64,000 nt of DNA from Rasiella rasia (GTDB taxonomy: Bacteria > Bacteroidota > Bacteroidia > Flavobacteriales > Flavobacteriaceae): positions 1,379,501 through 1,443,500 of the forward strand of contig NZ_CP049057.1 in NCBI RefSeq assembly GCF_011044175.1, written 5' to 3'. The translations under genes were made by a program, and so were the position numbers. This document shows, in pieces, positions 10,588-19,395 of this stretch (its first letter is position 1; each line of letters starts with the position of its first letter). A model generated the notes under the pieces. It saw only the letters and a list, made by a program, of their open reading frames with translations, was not told the DNA's origin and searched no databases.

Positions 10588-11091
10588 TTATAAACTGCTC
10601 TTAATAGCTACTACCTCAATTTCAATTTTTGCTCCGCGTGCCAATGCCTCTGCCGCAAAGGTGGTTCTTGCAGGTTTTTGTGGAAAATATGCACTGTACA
10701 CTTCATTAAAAGCTGCAAAGTCTTCTATATCGTCTAAAATAACTGTTGCTTTTATAACATCTGTCATGTCTAAATTATGCTGAGCTAAGACGGCTTGTAT
10801 ATTTTCTAACGCCTGTGCTGTTTCAGTCTTTATACCCCCTGCTACCAGCGTACGGCTGCTGTGGTTCATCCCAATCTGCCCAGAGAGGTAATAGGTGTTT
10901 CCTACCTGCACAACATCGCTAAAAGGGGCGTTTAGTTTCTTAGGCTCGTGAGAACTATGAAAAACAGGCGCTTCAATCAAAGTATCATATTTGTTTTGTG
11001 TATTGGCAGTAGACTCAATTCTATTTTCTTCGGAAATTTCAGCACAACCAACTAGGATAAATAAAAGTAAAAAACGAATCCCTAATTTCAT
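10588..11091 (-). CDS. RidA/YjgF-family lipoprotein
   Basis: 167 residues: a lipoprotein signal (RFLLLFILVGC, Cys16), a roughly 30-residue linker, then a complete RidA-like domain with VVQVGNTYYLSGQIG, ALENIQAVL, VIKATVILDD, FNEVYSAYF and the C-terminal PARTTFAAEALARGAKIEIE. The Arg of the ARTT motif is the residue that binds the carboxylate of imine substrates in cytosolic RidA. Cytosolic RidA hydrolyses enamine/imine intermediates; a lipid-anchored periplasmic copy must act on something else or on envelope substrates, which is unknown. It is divergent from the HerA-like gene. Confidence 0.93.
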   Translation of the reverse strand: MKLGIRFLLLFILVGCAEISEENRIESTANTQNKYDTLIEAPVFHSSHEPKKLNAPFSDVVQVGNTYYLSGQIGMNHSSRTLVAGGIKTETAQALENIQAVLAQHNLDMTDVIKATVILDDIEDFAAFNEVYSAYFPQKPARTTFAAEALARGAKIEIEVVAIKSSL

Positions 11092-11171
11092 ACATCTTAA
11101 ATTTCAATTAAAATACGTAAAATTTCACAAGCTCTATCACATTGCGTATTTTTATCGAAAATTTCAACTTC

Positions 11172-12710
11172 ATGGCAGATCAACAGGAATTTTACGATCA
11201 TATTACCAAAGGATACACCACGAAAGGCGATGCTATTACCTTGGGAGCAGCAATGCTTGAAGGAGAAACTATTACCAATGCATTGGTGAAAGTTCCTTTA
11301 AAAACCTTGAATCGACATGGGCTAATTGCGGGTGCCACAGGTACGGGTAAAACTAAAACACTGCAAGTTTTGGCAGAAAACCTTTCAGAAAAAGGCATTC
11401 CTGTGCTTTTAATGGACATGAAAGGAGATTTAAGCGGAATTGCACAACCAAGTCCTGGTCATGCAAAGATTGACGAGCGCCATGAAAAAATTGGTATTCC
11501 ATTTAATGCACAGAAATTTCCAGTAGAAATATTAACGCTTTCTAAGCAAAATGGTGTACGTCTACGAGCAACAGTTAGTGAGTTTGGTCCTGTACTTATC
11601 TCACGAATTTTAAATGTGTCTGAAACGCAAGCAGGTATCATTTCAATTTTGTTTAAATACTGTGATGATAATAAATTACCGCTACTCGATTTAAAAGATT
11701 TCAAAAAAATACTACAATATTCTACAGGCGATGGTAAGGCCGAAATTGCCGAAGAATACGGACGCATTTCACCTGCATCTTCTGGGGCAATACTTCGGAA
11801 AATTGTAGAACTAGAACAACAAGGAGGTGATTTGTTTTTTGGAGAAAAAAGCTTCGATACAGATGATTTACTGCGCGTAGATGAAAATGGGATGGGCTAC
11901 ATTAATATTGTACGCCTCACCGATATACAAGACAGACCAAAATTGTTTTCTACATTTATGCTCTGTATGTTGGCAGAAATCTACAGTACGTTTCCGGAAC
12001 AAGGAGACAGTGGGCGTCCTGAATTAGTGATTTTTATAGACGAAGCACACCTAATTTTTAAGGAAGCCAGCGATGCACTGTTAGATCAAATAGAAAGTAT
12101 TGTTAAACTTATACGTTCTAAAGGTGTAGGGCTGTACTTTGTAACACAAAATCCTACAGATGTACCTGACGCAGTTTTAAGCCAGTTAGGACTTAAAGTG
12201 CAACATGCGTTACGTGCTTTTACTGCAAAGGATAGAAAAGCAATTAAACTTACCGCAGAAAACTACCCATTGTCAGACTATTACAAGACCGATGAAGTTT
12301 TAACAAGTTTGGGTATTGGCGAGGCATTAGTAAGTGCCTTGAATGAAAAAGGAATTCCTACCCCTTTAGCTGCCACTATGCTACGAGCACCTATGAGTAG
12401 AATGGACGTGTTAGAAGACAGTGAATTGGAAGCCTTATTAAAGAGTTCGAAACTTGTTACGCAGTACAACGAAGAGATAGATCGAGAAAGCGCATACGAA
12501 CTCTTAAATGAGAAAATTGAAGTTGCTAATAAGAAGGAAGCCAAAGAAAAAGCCGAGAAGGAAAAAGCCGCAGCAAGTCGTTCGTCATCTAGAAGTCGTG
12601 GCACCTCAACTCGAAGACGAAGCACAAGCAAAGGAGCGCTAGAAAAAGTCTTAACAAGCCCTACGATTATTAGAAGCGTATTGGGTATTTTGACAAAACT
12701 TATCAAGTAA
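11172..12710 (+). CDS. HerA-like ATPase/helicase, DUF853 family
   Basis: 512-residue cytoplasmic P-loop ATPase of the DUF853 branch of the HerA/FtsK superfamily. Walker A is GATGTGKT (residues 54-61), followed by VLLMDMKGDLSG. Walker B is LVIFIDEAHLIF near residue 300, then a sensor region GVGLYFVTQNPTDVPDAVLSQLG typical of DUF853. The tail (about residues 445-500) is a charged helix rich in Lys/Glu, then a Ser/Arg stretch (SRSSSRSRGTSTRRRS) that could bind nucleic acid. The role of the family is not established. The ATG at 11172 gives MADQQEFYD, like family members; the in-frame ATG at 11142 would add ten non-conserved residues. Confidence 0.92.
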   Translation: MADQQEFYDHITKGYTTKGDAITLGAAMLEGETITNALVKVPLKTLNRHGLIAGATGTGKTKTLQVLAENLSEKGIPVLLMDMKGDLSGIAQPSPGHAKIDERHEKIGIPFNAQKFPVEILTLSKQNGVRLRATVSEFGPVLISRILNVSETQAGIISILFKYCDDNKLPLLDLKDFKKILQYSTGDGKAEIAEEYGRISPASSGAILRKIVELEQQGGDLFFGEKSFDTDDLLRVDENGMGYINIVRLTDIQDRPKLFSTFMLCMLAEIYSTFPEQGDSGRPELVIFIDEAHLIFKEASDALLDQIESIVKLIRSKGVGLYFVTQNPTDVPDAVLSQLGLKVQHALRAFTAKDRKAIKLTAENYPLSDYYKTDEVLTSLGIGEALVSALNEKGIPTPLAATMLRAPMSRMDVLEDSELEALLKSSKLVTQYNEEIDRESAYELLNEKIEVANKKEAKEKAEKEKAAASRSSSRSRGTSTRRRSTSKGALEKVLTSPTIIRSVLGILTKLIK

Positions 12711-12765
12711 CTAAAGAATTGAAAATTTAATTAATAAAAACTAACTGCTTAGGCAGGCAAAAAAG

Positions 12766-13356
12766 ATGAAAAAGACCTTATTAATTGCCGCAATTACCGT
12801 GGCCTTATTTGTACAATGTGAAGAAGAGAAGAATCCATTTGCGATCTCAGAGGGCGCTATTGGCCCTATTACGACTACAACCCAAATGAAGCAATTAGAT
12901 TCTATTTTTGCGCAGGACAGTATCGTAAAATTAAATCCAATAAAAGGCGCAATAGACACCCAGGGCGAGGTAGAAATTTATGAAAAAGGCGGTGCAAAGC
13001 TGCTACTTATTTCACCATATGATGAGAGCGACCCAACTTCTAAAATCTCAAACATTCAGATTTTTGATAGCAGATATAGCACCCCTAGCGGACTCACAAA
13101 GGCGAGTACGTTTAAAGATGTGAAGGCAAACTACGAAATTGTTGCGATTGAAAATGCTATTAACTCTGTTGTTGTATTTTTAAAGGATACAGATTTGTAT
13201 CTTACCATAGACAAAAAAGAACTACCAGAGGAAGTACGCTACAATTTTAACCAAAAAATAGAAGCGTCTCAAATACCCGATACCGCCAAATTTAAATACT
13301 TTATGATTGGCTGGGATGCTGGAGAGCCTATTGAAATTCAGGAAGGGGATATTTAG
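12766..13356 (+). CDS. Uncharacterised lipoprotein
   Basis: 196 residues with a lipoprotein signal (TLLIAAITVALFVQC, Cys18). The mature part is acidic and has no family I recognise: a segment with SEGAIGPITTTTQMKQLDSIFAQD, then alternating beta-like strands. The IGPI-TTTTQMKQLDSIFAQDSI pattern recalls periplasmic proteins that carry an SH3-like or PDZ-like N-terminus, but I cannot assign it. It begins 55 bases after the HerA-like gene and may be cotranscribed; a terminator follows at 13414. Confidence 0.82.
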   Translation: MKKTLLIAAITVALFVQCEEEKNPFAISEGAIGPITTTTQMKQLDSIFAQDSIVKLNPIKGAIDTQGEVEIYEKGGAKLLLISPYDESDPTSKISNIQIFDSRYSTPSGLTKASTFKDVKANYEIVAIENAINSVVVFLKDTDLYLTIDKKELPEEVRYNFNQKIEASQIPDTAKFKYFMIGWDAGEPIEIQEGDI

Positions 13357-13413
13357 AATAGAACTTCCAAATCTGAAAAAAGGATATTTCAAGAAAAATA
13401 ATGATTAACTTAG

Positions 13414-13438
13414 ACCCTCTGCAAGGAGGGTTTTTTTT
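13414..13438 (+). terminator. Rho-independent terminator
   Basis: Six-bp stem ACCCTC with GAGGGT, a 6-base loop, then eight T residues. It ends the unit with the HerA-like and lipoprotein genes. Confidence 0.8.
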
Positions 13439-13456
13439 ATCAAAAATTTACTGGTT

Positions 13457-14029
13457 ATGCGAATTTTTCTTTTACTTCTAGTTGCCACTACCGTAATGAA
13501 TGCGCAAGTACCCACTATGTACGTTGCCAACGCAGCACAGCCTTATGGGAAGCTGAACCCAGAAGCTCCACCAGAAACAGCCGATTATGCTCCCTTAATA
13601 GGAAAGTGTAACTGCACCTCTACAGCTAGAAAAGCAGATCAGTCATGGGGAGAACCTCAGCAAATGACCTGGACGTTTAAATATATAATGAATGGTAATG
13701 CTGTGCAGGATGAAACCCTAAAGGAGGATGGTAGTCATTCTGGAAGTATAAGACAATTTATAGCAGACAGCTCTAAATGGTATGTTCACTATTACTCAAA
13801 TATAGGTCCTACTCCAGTACTTTCTGCGTGGGAAGGTGGAAAACGTGGCGACAGTATTGTATTATACAATGAACAAAAAGCACCCAATGGCACCGACGGA
13901 TTTTTTCGAATTACCTTTAATAATATTTCTGAAAAAGGATTCAATTGGTTGGGTGAATGGGTGAACACGACAGAAACCTTTCTATATCCTACATGGAAAA
14001 TAGTTTGTACTAAAACCGAAGACGATTAA
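13457..14029 (+). CDS. Secreted protein, resembling DUF1579-type proteins
   Basis: 190 residues with a signal peptide ([14 protein letters not shown]) and a single mature domain. The pattern [48 protein letters not shown], and FNWLGEWVN near the end is that of lipocalin-like proteins related to DUF1579 that follow the change of a signal over a total. Function unknown. The gene stops one base before the ATG of the VOC gene, so the two are cotranscribed. Confidence 0.8.
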   Translation: MRIFLLLLVATTVMNAQVPTMYVANAAQPYGKLNPEAPPETADYAPLIGKCNCTSTARKADQSWGEPQQMTWTFKYIMNGNAVQDETLKEDGSHSGSIRQFIADSSKWYVHYYSNIGPTPVLSAWEGGKRGDSIVLYNEQKAPNGTDGFFRITFNNISEKGFNWLGEWVNTTETFLYPTWKIVCTKTEDD

Positions 14030-14030
14030 T

Positions 14031-14456
14031 ATGAGTACTCTTAGACCATTTCATTTAGCAATCCCTGTAGATTCTTTAGAACCTAGTCGTACTTTTTACA
14101 GAGAGACGTTAGGCTGTGAAGAAGGGCGAAGTAGTGAACATTGGGTGGATTTTAATTTTTTTGGGCATCAGCTAGTGATTCATATAAAGGAAGTTTCCGA
14201 AGAAATTTCAGCAAATAACAATCCAGTAGATGGCAAGGAAGTGCCTATTCCACATTTTGGTGTGATACTTACTATGGAAGTTTTCGAAAGTTTCGCAGAA
14301 CGCCTTAGAAACAAAGAAATTGAATTTATTATTGAGCCCTATATTAGGTTTAAAGGAAAAACAGGTGAGCAAGCAACCATGTTTTTTAAGGACCCTTCAG
14401 GTAACGCGTTAGAATTTAAAGCATTTAAAAATCTAGACCAACTATTCGCCCATTAG
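14031..14456 (+). CDS. VOC-fold glyoxalase/dioxygenase family protein
   Basis: 141 residues, one vicinal-oxygen-chelate module pair. [23 protein letters not shown] opens the fold with its first metal-ligand candidate His8; HFGVIL gives the second His, and the closing strand GNALEFKAF gives the Glu ligand. [10 protein letters not shown] is the usual C-terminal signature. The substrate cannot be told from sequence. It lies one base after the preceding secreted-protein gene and five before the permease gene. Confidence 0.9.
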   Translation: MSTLRPFHLAIPVDSLEPSRTFYRETLGCEEGRSSEHWVDFNFFGHQLVIHIKEVSEEISANNNPVDGKEVPIPHFGVILTMEVFESFAERLRNKEIEFIIEPYIRFKGKTGEQATMFFKDPSGNALEFKAFKNLDQLFAH

Positions 14457-14460
14457 AAAT

Positions 14461-15492
14461 ATGACTTCAATTAACCCAAAAGTAATTAGACAAATATTCA
14501 TTTTACTTCTCATCTTATTAATGGGAACGTTGATATTTAGAGAAATGCTACCGTATTTCTCTGGCGTGCTTGGTGCCATTACCATGTATGTGCTACTTAG
14601 AAAATGGATGGTAACATTAATTCGTAAAGGCTGGAAACCAGATTTGGCTGCAGCATTTTTGATGTTCTTGTCTTTTGTAGGGATTCTTTTACCTATAACA
14701 GGAATAGTACTTATGCTGGGTAATAAAATTGGAGATGCCGTTCAAAATTCTGAAAAAGTGGTAAATGCTTTCCAGACGCAAGCCGACAAATGGGAGAGCC
14801 AATTGGGCTATGATTTGGGCGCAGATATAGACACCAGCGCTTTAACAGGGTGGGTTTCTGAAAATTTACAAAATTTTGCTGGCAGCACCTTTAACATGGT
14901 TATTGCAATTGGGCTCATGTATTTTATGCTTTTCTACATGTTAACCAATAGACGCGAAATGCGAGAATCGCTTTTTGAATACATTCCTATTAGTTCCGAA
15001 AATCTAAAAATTATTGGCAAAGAGTCGCATGCCATGGTTCGCTCTAATGCCCTTGGTATCCCATTAGTTGCAATAGCTCAAGGAATAATAGCACTTATTG
15101 GTTTTATTATTTTTGGTATTGAAGACCCCTTCTTTTGGTTCGTAATAGTAACAATTGGCTCTATGATTCCTTTTGTTGGTACATTAGTGGGAATCTTACC
15201 TGTTTTTATACTCACGCTATCTTCAGGAAGTAGTTTTCAAGCATGGGGAATACTAATCTACGGATTTGTAGTAGTGGGCTCTACAGATAATATTATTCGG
15301 CTTTTTGTTTTAAAAAAGCTAGACAATGTTCACCCATTAGTGACTTTAATTGGAGTAATTGTTGGAGTGCCCCTCTTTGGGTTTATAGGTTTAATTTTTG
15401 GACCACTACTTATAAGTCTATTTATGATTGTAATGCGAATTTACAGGCGTGAATACGGAAAATCTCAACCTAATGATGATCCCGAAATGTGA
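14461..15492 (+). CDS. AI-2E family transporter (PerM/YdiK family)
   Basis: 343-residue polytopic membrane protein of the AI-2E (TC 2.A.86) family. Helix pairs at the N-terminus (IFILLLILLMGTLIF, FSGVLGAITMYVLLRK) are followed by a soluble segment of about 80 residues. The core FVIVTIGSMIPFVGTLVGILPVFI and the C-terminal GVIVGVPLFGFIGLIFGPLL motif are characteristic. The family name comes from an E. coli autoinducer-2 exporter; most members have unknown substrates and some are Na/H antiporters, so the transport role is not inferred. Cotranscribed with the VOC gene (five bases apart). Confidence 0.92.
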   Translation: MTSINPKVIRQIFILLLILLMGTLIFREMLPYFSGVLGAITMYVLLRKWMVTLIRKGWKPDLAAAFLMFLSFVGILLPITGIVLMLGNKIGDAVQNSEKVVNAFQTQADKWESQLGYDLGADIDTSALTGWVSENLQNFAGSTFNMVIAIGLMYFMLFYMLTNRREMRESLFEYIPISSENLKIIGKESHAMVRSNALGIPLVAIAQGIIALIGFIIFGIEDPFFWFVIVTIGSMIPFVGTLVGILPVFILTLSSGSSFQAWGILIYGFVVVGSTDNIIRLFVLKKLDNVHPLVTLIGVIVGVPLFGFIGLIFGPLLISLFMIVMRIYRREYGKSQPNDDPEM

Positions 15493-15570
15493 TCATTTCA
15501 TTCTATTTTATAACATAATTTTAAAACATAAACAGCCGGATACCCTGTATCTTTACTGAAAATACCATGT

Positions 15571-16002
15571 ATGTTTTTTACCAAGAAGAAAGAAGAAGAC
15601 AAAAATAGTATCGAAAAAAAAATTGATACTGTTTATGCGGAAAATAAAGTTGCTGAAATAAACGAGGGGGATGTTGAGATTTTATTAGACAACGAAGAAA
15701 AGATTGAAAAAAAACTAGCAGGTGCCAATTCCTTGAGCAAGTATATGGAAATTGGTAAAATAATGTTCGGCATGGTAAAGGACATTAAATCTGGCAGCTA
15801 CAAAAGTGTGCCTTGGTTTGTAATTGCCACCATCGTTATGGCATTACTTTATATTTTAAATCCAATGGATTTGGTGCCTGACTTTATCCCAGGAGTTGGT
15901 TATATAGATGACCTAGCTATCTTATCTATTGGTATGGGTTGGATTGAAACTGATATTCATAGCTATCTAGATTGGAAATTAGAACAAGCGCAAGAAGCTT
16001 AA
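15571..16002 (+). CDS. DUF1232 (YkvA-like) membrane protein
   Basis: 143 residues. An N-terminal cytoplasmic Lys/Glu-rich part of about 60 residues precedes a DUF1232 core: VPWFVIATIVMALLYILNPMDLVPDF, then IPGVGYIDDLAILSIGM. The NPxDLVPDxIPxxGxxDD pattern is diagnostic for the family; function is unknown. TATCTTTA (15549-15556) upstream resembles a -7 box. Its stop codon overlaps the stop codon of the converging response-regulator gene by three bases. Confidence 0.9.
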   Translation: MFFTKKKEEDKNSIEKKIDTVYAENKVAEINEGDVEILLDNEEKIEKKLAGANSLSKYMEIGKIMFGMVKDIKSGSYKSVPWFVIATIVMALLYILNPMDLVPDFIPGVGYIDDLAILSIGMGWIETDIHSYLDWKLEQAQEA

Positions 16003-16685
16003 ATCTGCTCTAAAACTTTCTGTACTGCATTGCTATAACTTCTACTTATAGATATTGCCTTATTTTCAACGGTAACATATTCTGTTGTGTAGCTTTCTAT
16101 TTTTGACACTGCTACCACAAACGATCGATGCACTCTTAAAAAATCACTTTCAGGTAATTTTTGAATGACATTTTTCATAGTCTCTCTAGTAATAAAAGTT
16201 GTGCTAGTAGTGTGCAGCTTTATGTAGTCACCAAAACTTTCGGCATACAGCAAGTCTTCGAAATTTATTTTAACCATTTTTCTATCACATCGAAAAAAGG
16301 TGAAGTCAAATTCAATCTTATTCTTAGAGACAGCATTTAGTTCTTTAAAACGTTCAACCGCGGTAATCATTCGTTCTAAAGAAATTGGTTTTAGCAAATA
16401 ATCTAATGCAGCTAACTCAAATCCTTCAACTGCGTATTCTCTGTAGGCTGTGGTAAAAATTATTTGTGTTTTTTCTGAAATTGCCTTGGCAAACATAATA
16501 CCCGTAATCTCAGGCATGTTAATATCTAGAAAAATAATATCTACGGAAAAATTACTGAGTGCAGAAAACCCTTCTGCTGCATTTTTACAACTCGCAACAA
16601 TTGAAAACCCGCCAATTTTTGACAAATGACTTTCAATAATTTCCCGAGCAAGAGTTTCATCATCTATTATAAGAGCGTTATACAT
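15999..16685 (-). CDS. LytTR-type response regulator
   Basis: 228 residues. The receiver domain (MYNALIIDDETLAREIIESH, phospho-acceptor Asp in FLDINMP, then the Thr/Lys of FTTAY and LLKPIS) is joined to a C-terminal LytTR DNA-binding domain with CDRKMVKINFEDLLYAESFGDYIKLH and FLRVHRSFVV. LytTR proteins bind paired sites upstream of target promoters. It overlaps the end of its cognate kinase gene by 8 bases. The stop codon overlaps that of the opposing DUF1232 gene. Confidence 0.96.
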   Translation of the reverse strand: MYNALIIDDETLAREIIESHLSKIGGFSIVASCKNAAEGFSALSNFSVDIIFLDINMPEITGIMFAKAISEKTQIIFTTAYREYAVEGFELAALDYLLKPISLERMITAVERFKELNAVSKNKIEFDFTFFRCDRKMVKINFEDLLYAESFGDYIKLHTTSTTFITRETMKNVIQKLPESDFLRVHRSFVVAVSKIESYTTEYVTVENKAISISRSYSNAVQKVLEQI

Positions 16686-17745
16686 ACGTTTCGGGCTTTT
16701 CGAGATTGACTTCTAAAATTACTTGGTATTTTTGGTCTTCTTTTGTACTAGAAAGAGAATAGTTTCCTGGGTATTGTTTGTCTAATCGTTCTCTAGTATT
16801 CGCCAACCCTAGACCATGGCCGTCTATATTGTTGGAAGTAATATTCAGGGAATTTTCAATTTTAAAAAATAGCGATTGCTTAGTTACTTTTAGATCGATG
16901 TTAATATAAAGGACATTTTCTACCCTACCTCCGTGCTTAAAAGCATTTTCTACAAACGCCATAAACAACATAGGCGGAACCATAATAGCACTATCTATTT
17001 CTTTTTTGAAGTGAATTACCAGCGAATCTTTAAACCGTACTCGTTCAAGACCAACATACGACTCTATATAGGTAACCTCATCATAAATTGAAACATGAGG
17101 CTTTTCTATTTGGTGTAAAACATAGTCTAGCAAATTTGATAATTTTAACACTAGCTCTGGCGTGTCTTTAGATTCTTTTAGAGCGGCGGCATAAATAGTG
17201 TTTAATGCATTAAATAAAAAATGAGGATGAATTTGCTGCTTTAAATAGTATAGTTCTTTTTGCTTGAGCTGTAAAGCGCCCTCCAATAATTTATTCTGAA
17301 GCTCCCTATTCTGATTACTAGTCTTATAATTGTACCGAAGCACATTCACAAAGCAAGCACTACCTACTACTAAATACACCAGAATGAACACGAAAACAAA
17401 ATTTCGGATGAGTAAAGGAAGTTCTTCCATATTGAAATACGCCTTCATCATAAATCCGAAGAAAACCACCAATAGAATTAAAAAAAGCGAGCCAATTACT
17501 GTATATGCGCTATAAAGTGTAAACAATAGATATTTCCGAAGAAGTAGATATTTCGGTATAAGTTCGTTAGAAAATATGTAGGTCGCGGCGATGGTTACAG
17601 GCAAAAGGCTTGCAGAAAACCAAAAGACAAATGAATTGTTGGCATTATTATAGCTAAAAAAATAAACGTAAAACAACCATACAAAAACCCAAAAAAGGAC
17701 ATGAATTGGCGCGTATTTATATTTTTTTAGAAAAATATGTAGCAT
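16678..17745 (-). CDS. LytS/YehU-type sensor histidine kinase
   Basis: 355 residues. Four N-terminal membrane segments (about residues 14-34, 38-60, 70-98, 106-128) are followed by a short coiled coil and a His_kinase domain (PF06580 type) with the phospho-acceptor region QQIHPHFLFNALNTIY. The HATPase domain shows VENAFKHGG and GLGLANTRERL. There is no periplasmic sensor domain, so it probably senses through the membrane. The start is directly after an A-rich stretch with no Shine-Dalgarno sequence. It forms a two-gene unit with the LytTR regulator and is divergent from an ExbB-like gene. Confidence 0.96.
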   Translation of the reverse strand: MLHIFLKKYKYAPIHVLFWVFVWLFYVYFFSYNNANNSFVFWFSASLLPVTIAATYIFSNELIPKYLLLRKYLLFTLYSAYTVIGSLFLILLVVFFGFMMKAYFNMEELPLLIRNFVFVFILVYLVVGSACFVNVLRYNYKTSNQNRELQNKLLEGALQLKQKELYYLKQQIHPHFLFNALNTIYAAALKESKDTPELVLKLSNLLDYVLHQIEKPHVSIYDEVTYIESYVGLERVRFKDSLVIHFKKEIDSAIMVPPMLFMAFVENAFKHGGRVENVLYINIDLKVTKQSLFFKIENSLNITSNNIDGHGLGLANTRERLDKQYPGNYSLSSTKEDQKYQVILEVNLEKPETYV

Positions 17746-17954
17746 GTAACAAAGATGGTTAATTTCTTAGAAAAGGGTATCATTTTGCGATAGACAACGA
17801 AATTAACAGCTACTTCGACAAAAAAACGTGCGTTAAGTAAATTACCCATGTTAGTACGTTACTTATCTTTCATTATCTTGTGTTCGTCGCTTTGTGATTT
17901 TAGAACCAGTTTCAAACTATATCTTCGAGCCATATTAATCTTAAAACCTTACTC

Positions 17955-18311
17955 ATGCCTATTCCATTAAATATTATTTCAGACGGAGGTGTAACTTTTA
18001 TGGTTCCTCTAATTTTATTTGTTGTTATCATTTTTGCATTACTCGTTGTTGCATTATTAAAACCAACACTGCGCAGCAAATTCGAAAAATTAATCAATCA
18101 CATAAGTTTATTTGCACTAGCGTGGGGCCTTTTAGGATCTACCATAGGGCTTATTACAGCCTTTGATGCTATTCAGGCTGTTGGTGATATCTCGAATGGA
18201 ATGATGGCTGGCGGATTGAAAGTAGCATTAATTACAACGTTGTTTGGCTTGGCAGCCTTTTTACTAGGTCGTTTTGCACTAATTATTATCACGCTAAGCA
18301 AGAAAGAGTAA
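17955..18311 (+). CDS. Minimal MotA/TolQ/ExbB-like membrane protein
   Basis: 118 residues, only about half of a typical ExbB. One hydrophobic helix at residues 14-36 (TFMVPLILFVVIIFALLVVAL), a short polar loop (KPTLRSKFEKLI), then two helices: ALAWGLLGSTIGLITAFDAIQ and VALITTLFGLAAFLLG. The motif LLGSTIGLITAFDAI...GGLKVALITTLFGL is the MotA/TolQ/ExbB pore-helix pair. The cytoplasmic loop seen in ExbB is nearly absent and there is no ExbD/TolR/MotB partner gene nearby. It is divergent from the LytS-like kinase (209-base gap, with a weak TTG...TATCTTCG promoter-like pair upstream), a common layout for a regulator and its target. Confidence 0.85.
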   Translation: MPIPLNIISDGGVTFMVPLILFVVIIFALLVVALLKPTLRSKFEKLINHISLFALAWGLLGSTIGLITAFDAIQAVGDISNGMMAGGLKVALITTLFGLAAFLLGRFALIIITLSKKE

Positions 18312-18339
18312 CATATTAACAAGAAAGAGAAACCACACG

Positions 18340-18370
18340 CCCCTTGCATAATTTGCATGGGGTTTATTTT
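18340..18370. terminator. Terminator between the ExbB-like gene and folD
   Basis: CCCCTTGCA (18340-18348) pairs with TGCATGGGG (18354-18362) with one mismatch and a 5-base loop, then a T-rich tract on the plus strand. It probably serves the two converging genes. Confidence 0.6.
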
Positions 18371-19250
18371 ATGCACCTGCACGTTGCTCTCGTGCCAAAA
18401 GTGTGTTTTTTAGCAACATAGCAATAGTCATTGGTCCTACACCTCCAGGAACGGGAGTAATGAAGCTTGCTTTTTTACTTACATTTTCAAAATCTACATC
18501 GCCAACAATTCTGTATCCTTTTGGAGCACTTTCGTCGTCTACACGCGTAATTCCTACATCTATAACCACAGCATCATCACGTACCATTTCAGCTTTTAAG
18601 AAATTAGGCACTCCCAAAGCCGATATTACGATATCTGCTTGGCTAATAATTTGGGTTATATTTTTAGTATTGCTATGTGTTAATGTAACTGTGCTATTAC
18701 CTGGCCAACCTTTTCTACTCATTAAAATACTCATTGGGCGGCCTACAATATGGCTTCTTCCAATAACAACAGTATGTTTACCTTTGGTATCTACATCGTA
18801 CCGCTCTAACAACTCCAAAATTCCGAAGGGTGTTGCAGGAATAAACGTACTCATATCTAGAGCCATTCGACCAAAATTTTCTGGATGAAATCCGTCTACG
18901 TCCTTACTAGGGTCTACGGCCATTAATACTTTTTGAGTATTTATTTGCGGAGGTAAAGGTAATTGAATGATGAATCCGTCGATAGCATCATTTGTGTTGA
19001 GCTCTTGAATTTTATGAAGCAGCTCTATTTCACTGGTAGTATGTGGCAATCGTACCATGGTAGACTCAAAACCTACACGTTCGCAAGCACGCACTTTACT
19101 CCCTACGTACGTAAGACTGGCTCCATCGTCACCAACAATAACGGCCGCTAGGTGCGGAACCTTTTCATTATTGGCTTTCATTTTATCGACTTCGACCTTA
19201 ATTTCGTTCTTAATGTCGTTGCTTACTTTTTTGCCATCCAATAAAACCAT
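18369..19250 (-). CDS. folD: Bifunctional methylenetetrahydrofolate dehydrogenase/cyclohydrolase
   Basis: Interconverts 5,10-methylene-, methenyl- and 10-formyl-tetrahydrofolate using NADP. 293 residues, normal length. The catalytic pair is Tyr48 and Lys52 in SLTYVGSKVRACERVG; GFIIQLPLPPQ and the PGGVGPMT near the C-terminus are folate-site signatures; VIGRSHIVGRP is the NADP-binding motif. It is the last gene of the ffh-folD stretch, 145 bases after ffh. Confidence 0.97.
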   Translation of the reverse strand: MVLLDGKKVSNDIKNEIKVEVDKMKANNEKVPHLAAVIVGDDGASLTYVGSKVRACERVGFESTMVRLPHTTSEIELLHKIQELNTNDAIDGFIIQLPLPPQINTQKVLMAVDPSKDVDGFHPENFGRMALDMSTFIPATPFGILELLERYDVDTKGKHTVVIGRSHIVGRPMSILMSRKGWPGNSTVTLTHSNTKNITQIISQADIVISALGVPNFLKAEMVRDDAVVIDVGITRVDDESAPKGYRIVGDVDFENVSKKASFITPVPGGVGPMTIAMLLKNTLLAREQRAGA

Positions 19251-19292
19251 ACTGCCTTCTTATTTTTGATTCGTCAATAAACTGCTTTCATT

Positions 19293-19312
19293 ATAAAAAA
19301 CCCACGAGGTTT
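19293..19312 (-). terminator. Weak terminator between ffh and folD
   Basis: Five-bp stem AAACC/GGTTT with a 5-base loop, and a T-run on the minus strand. Short stem, so low confidence. Confidence 0.35.
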
Positions 19313-19395
19313 CTAACGAGCCATATCTTTTAAACCTTTAAGGCTTCCCATGGCTTTATTAATTCATATTTTACAATGGCATCTCGTACGTTTAA

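Noticed and set aside
11459-12706. Minus-strand frames opposite the HerA-like ATPase
   Set aside because: Antisense of a well-conserved P-loop gene; codon pattern is that of a complement, not of a gene.
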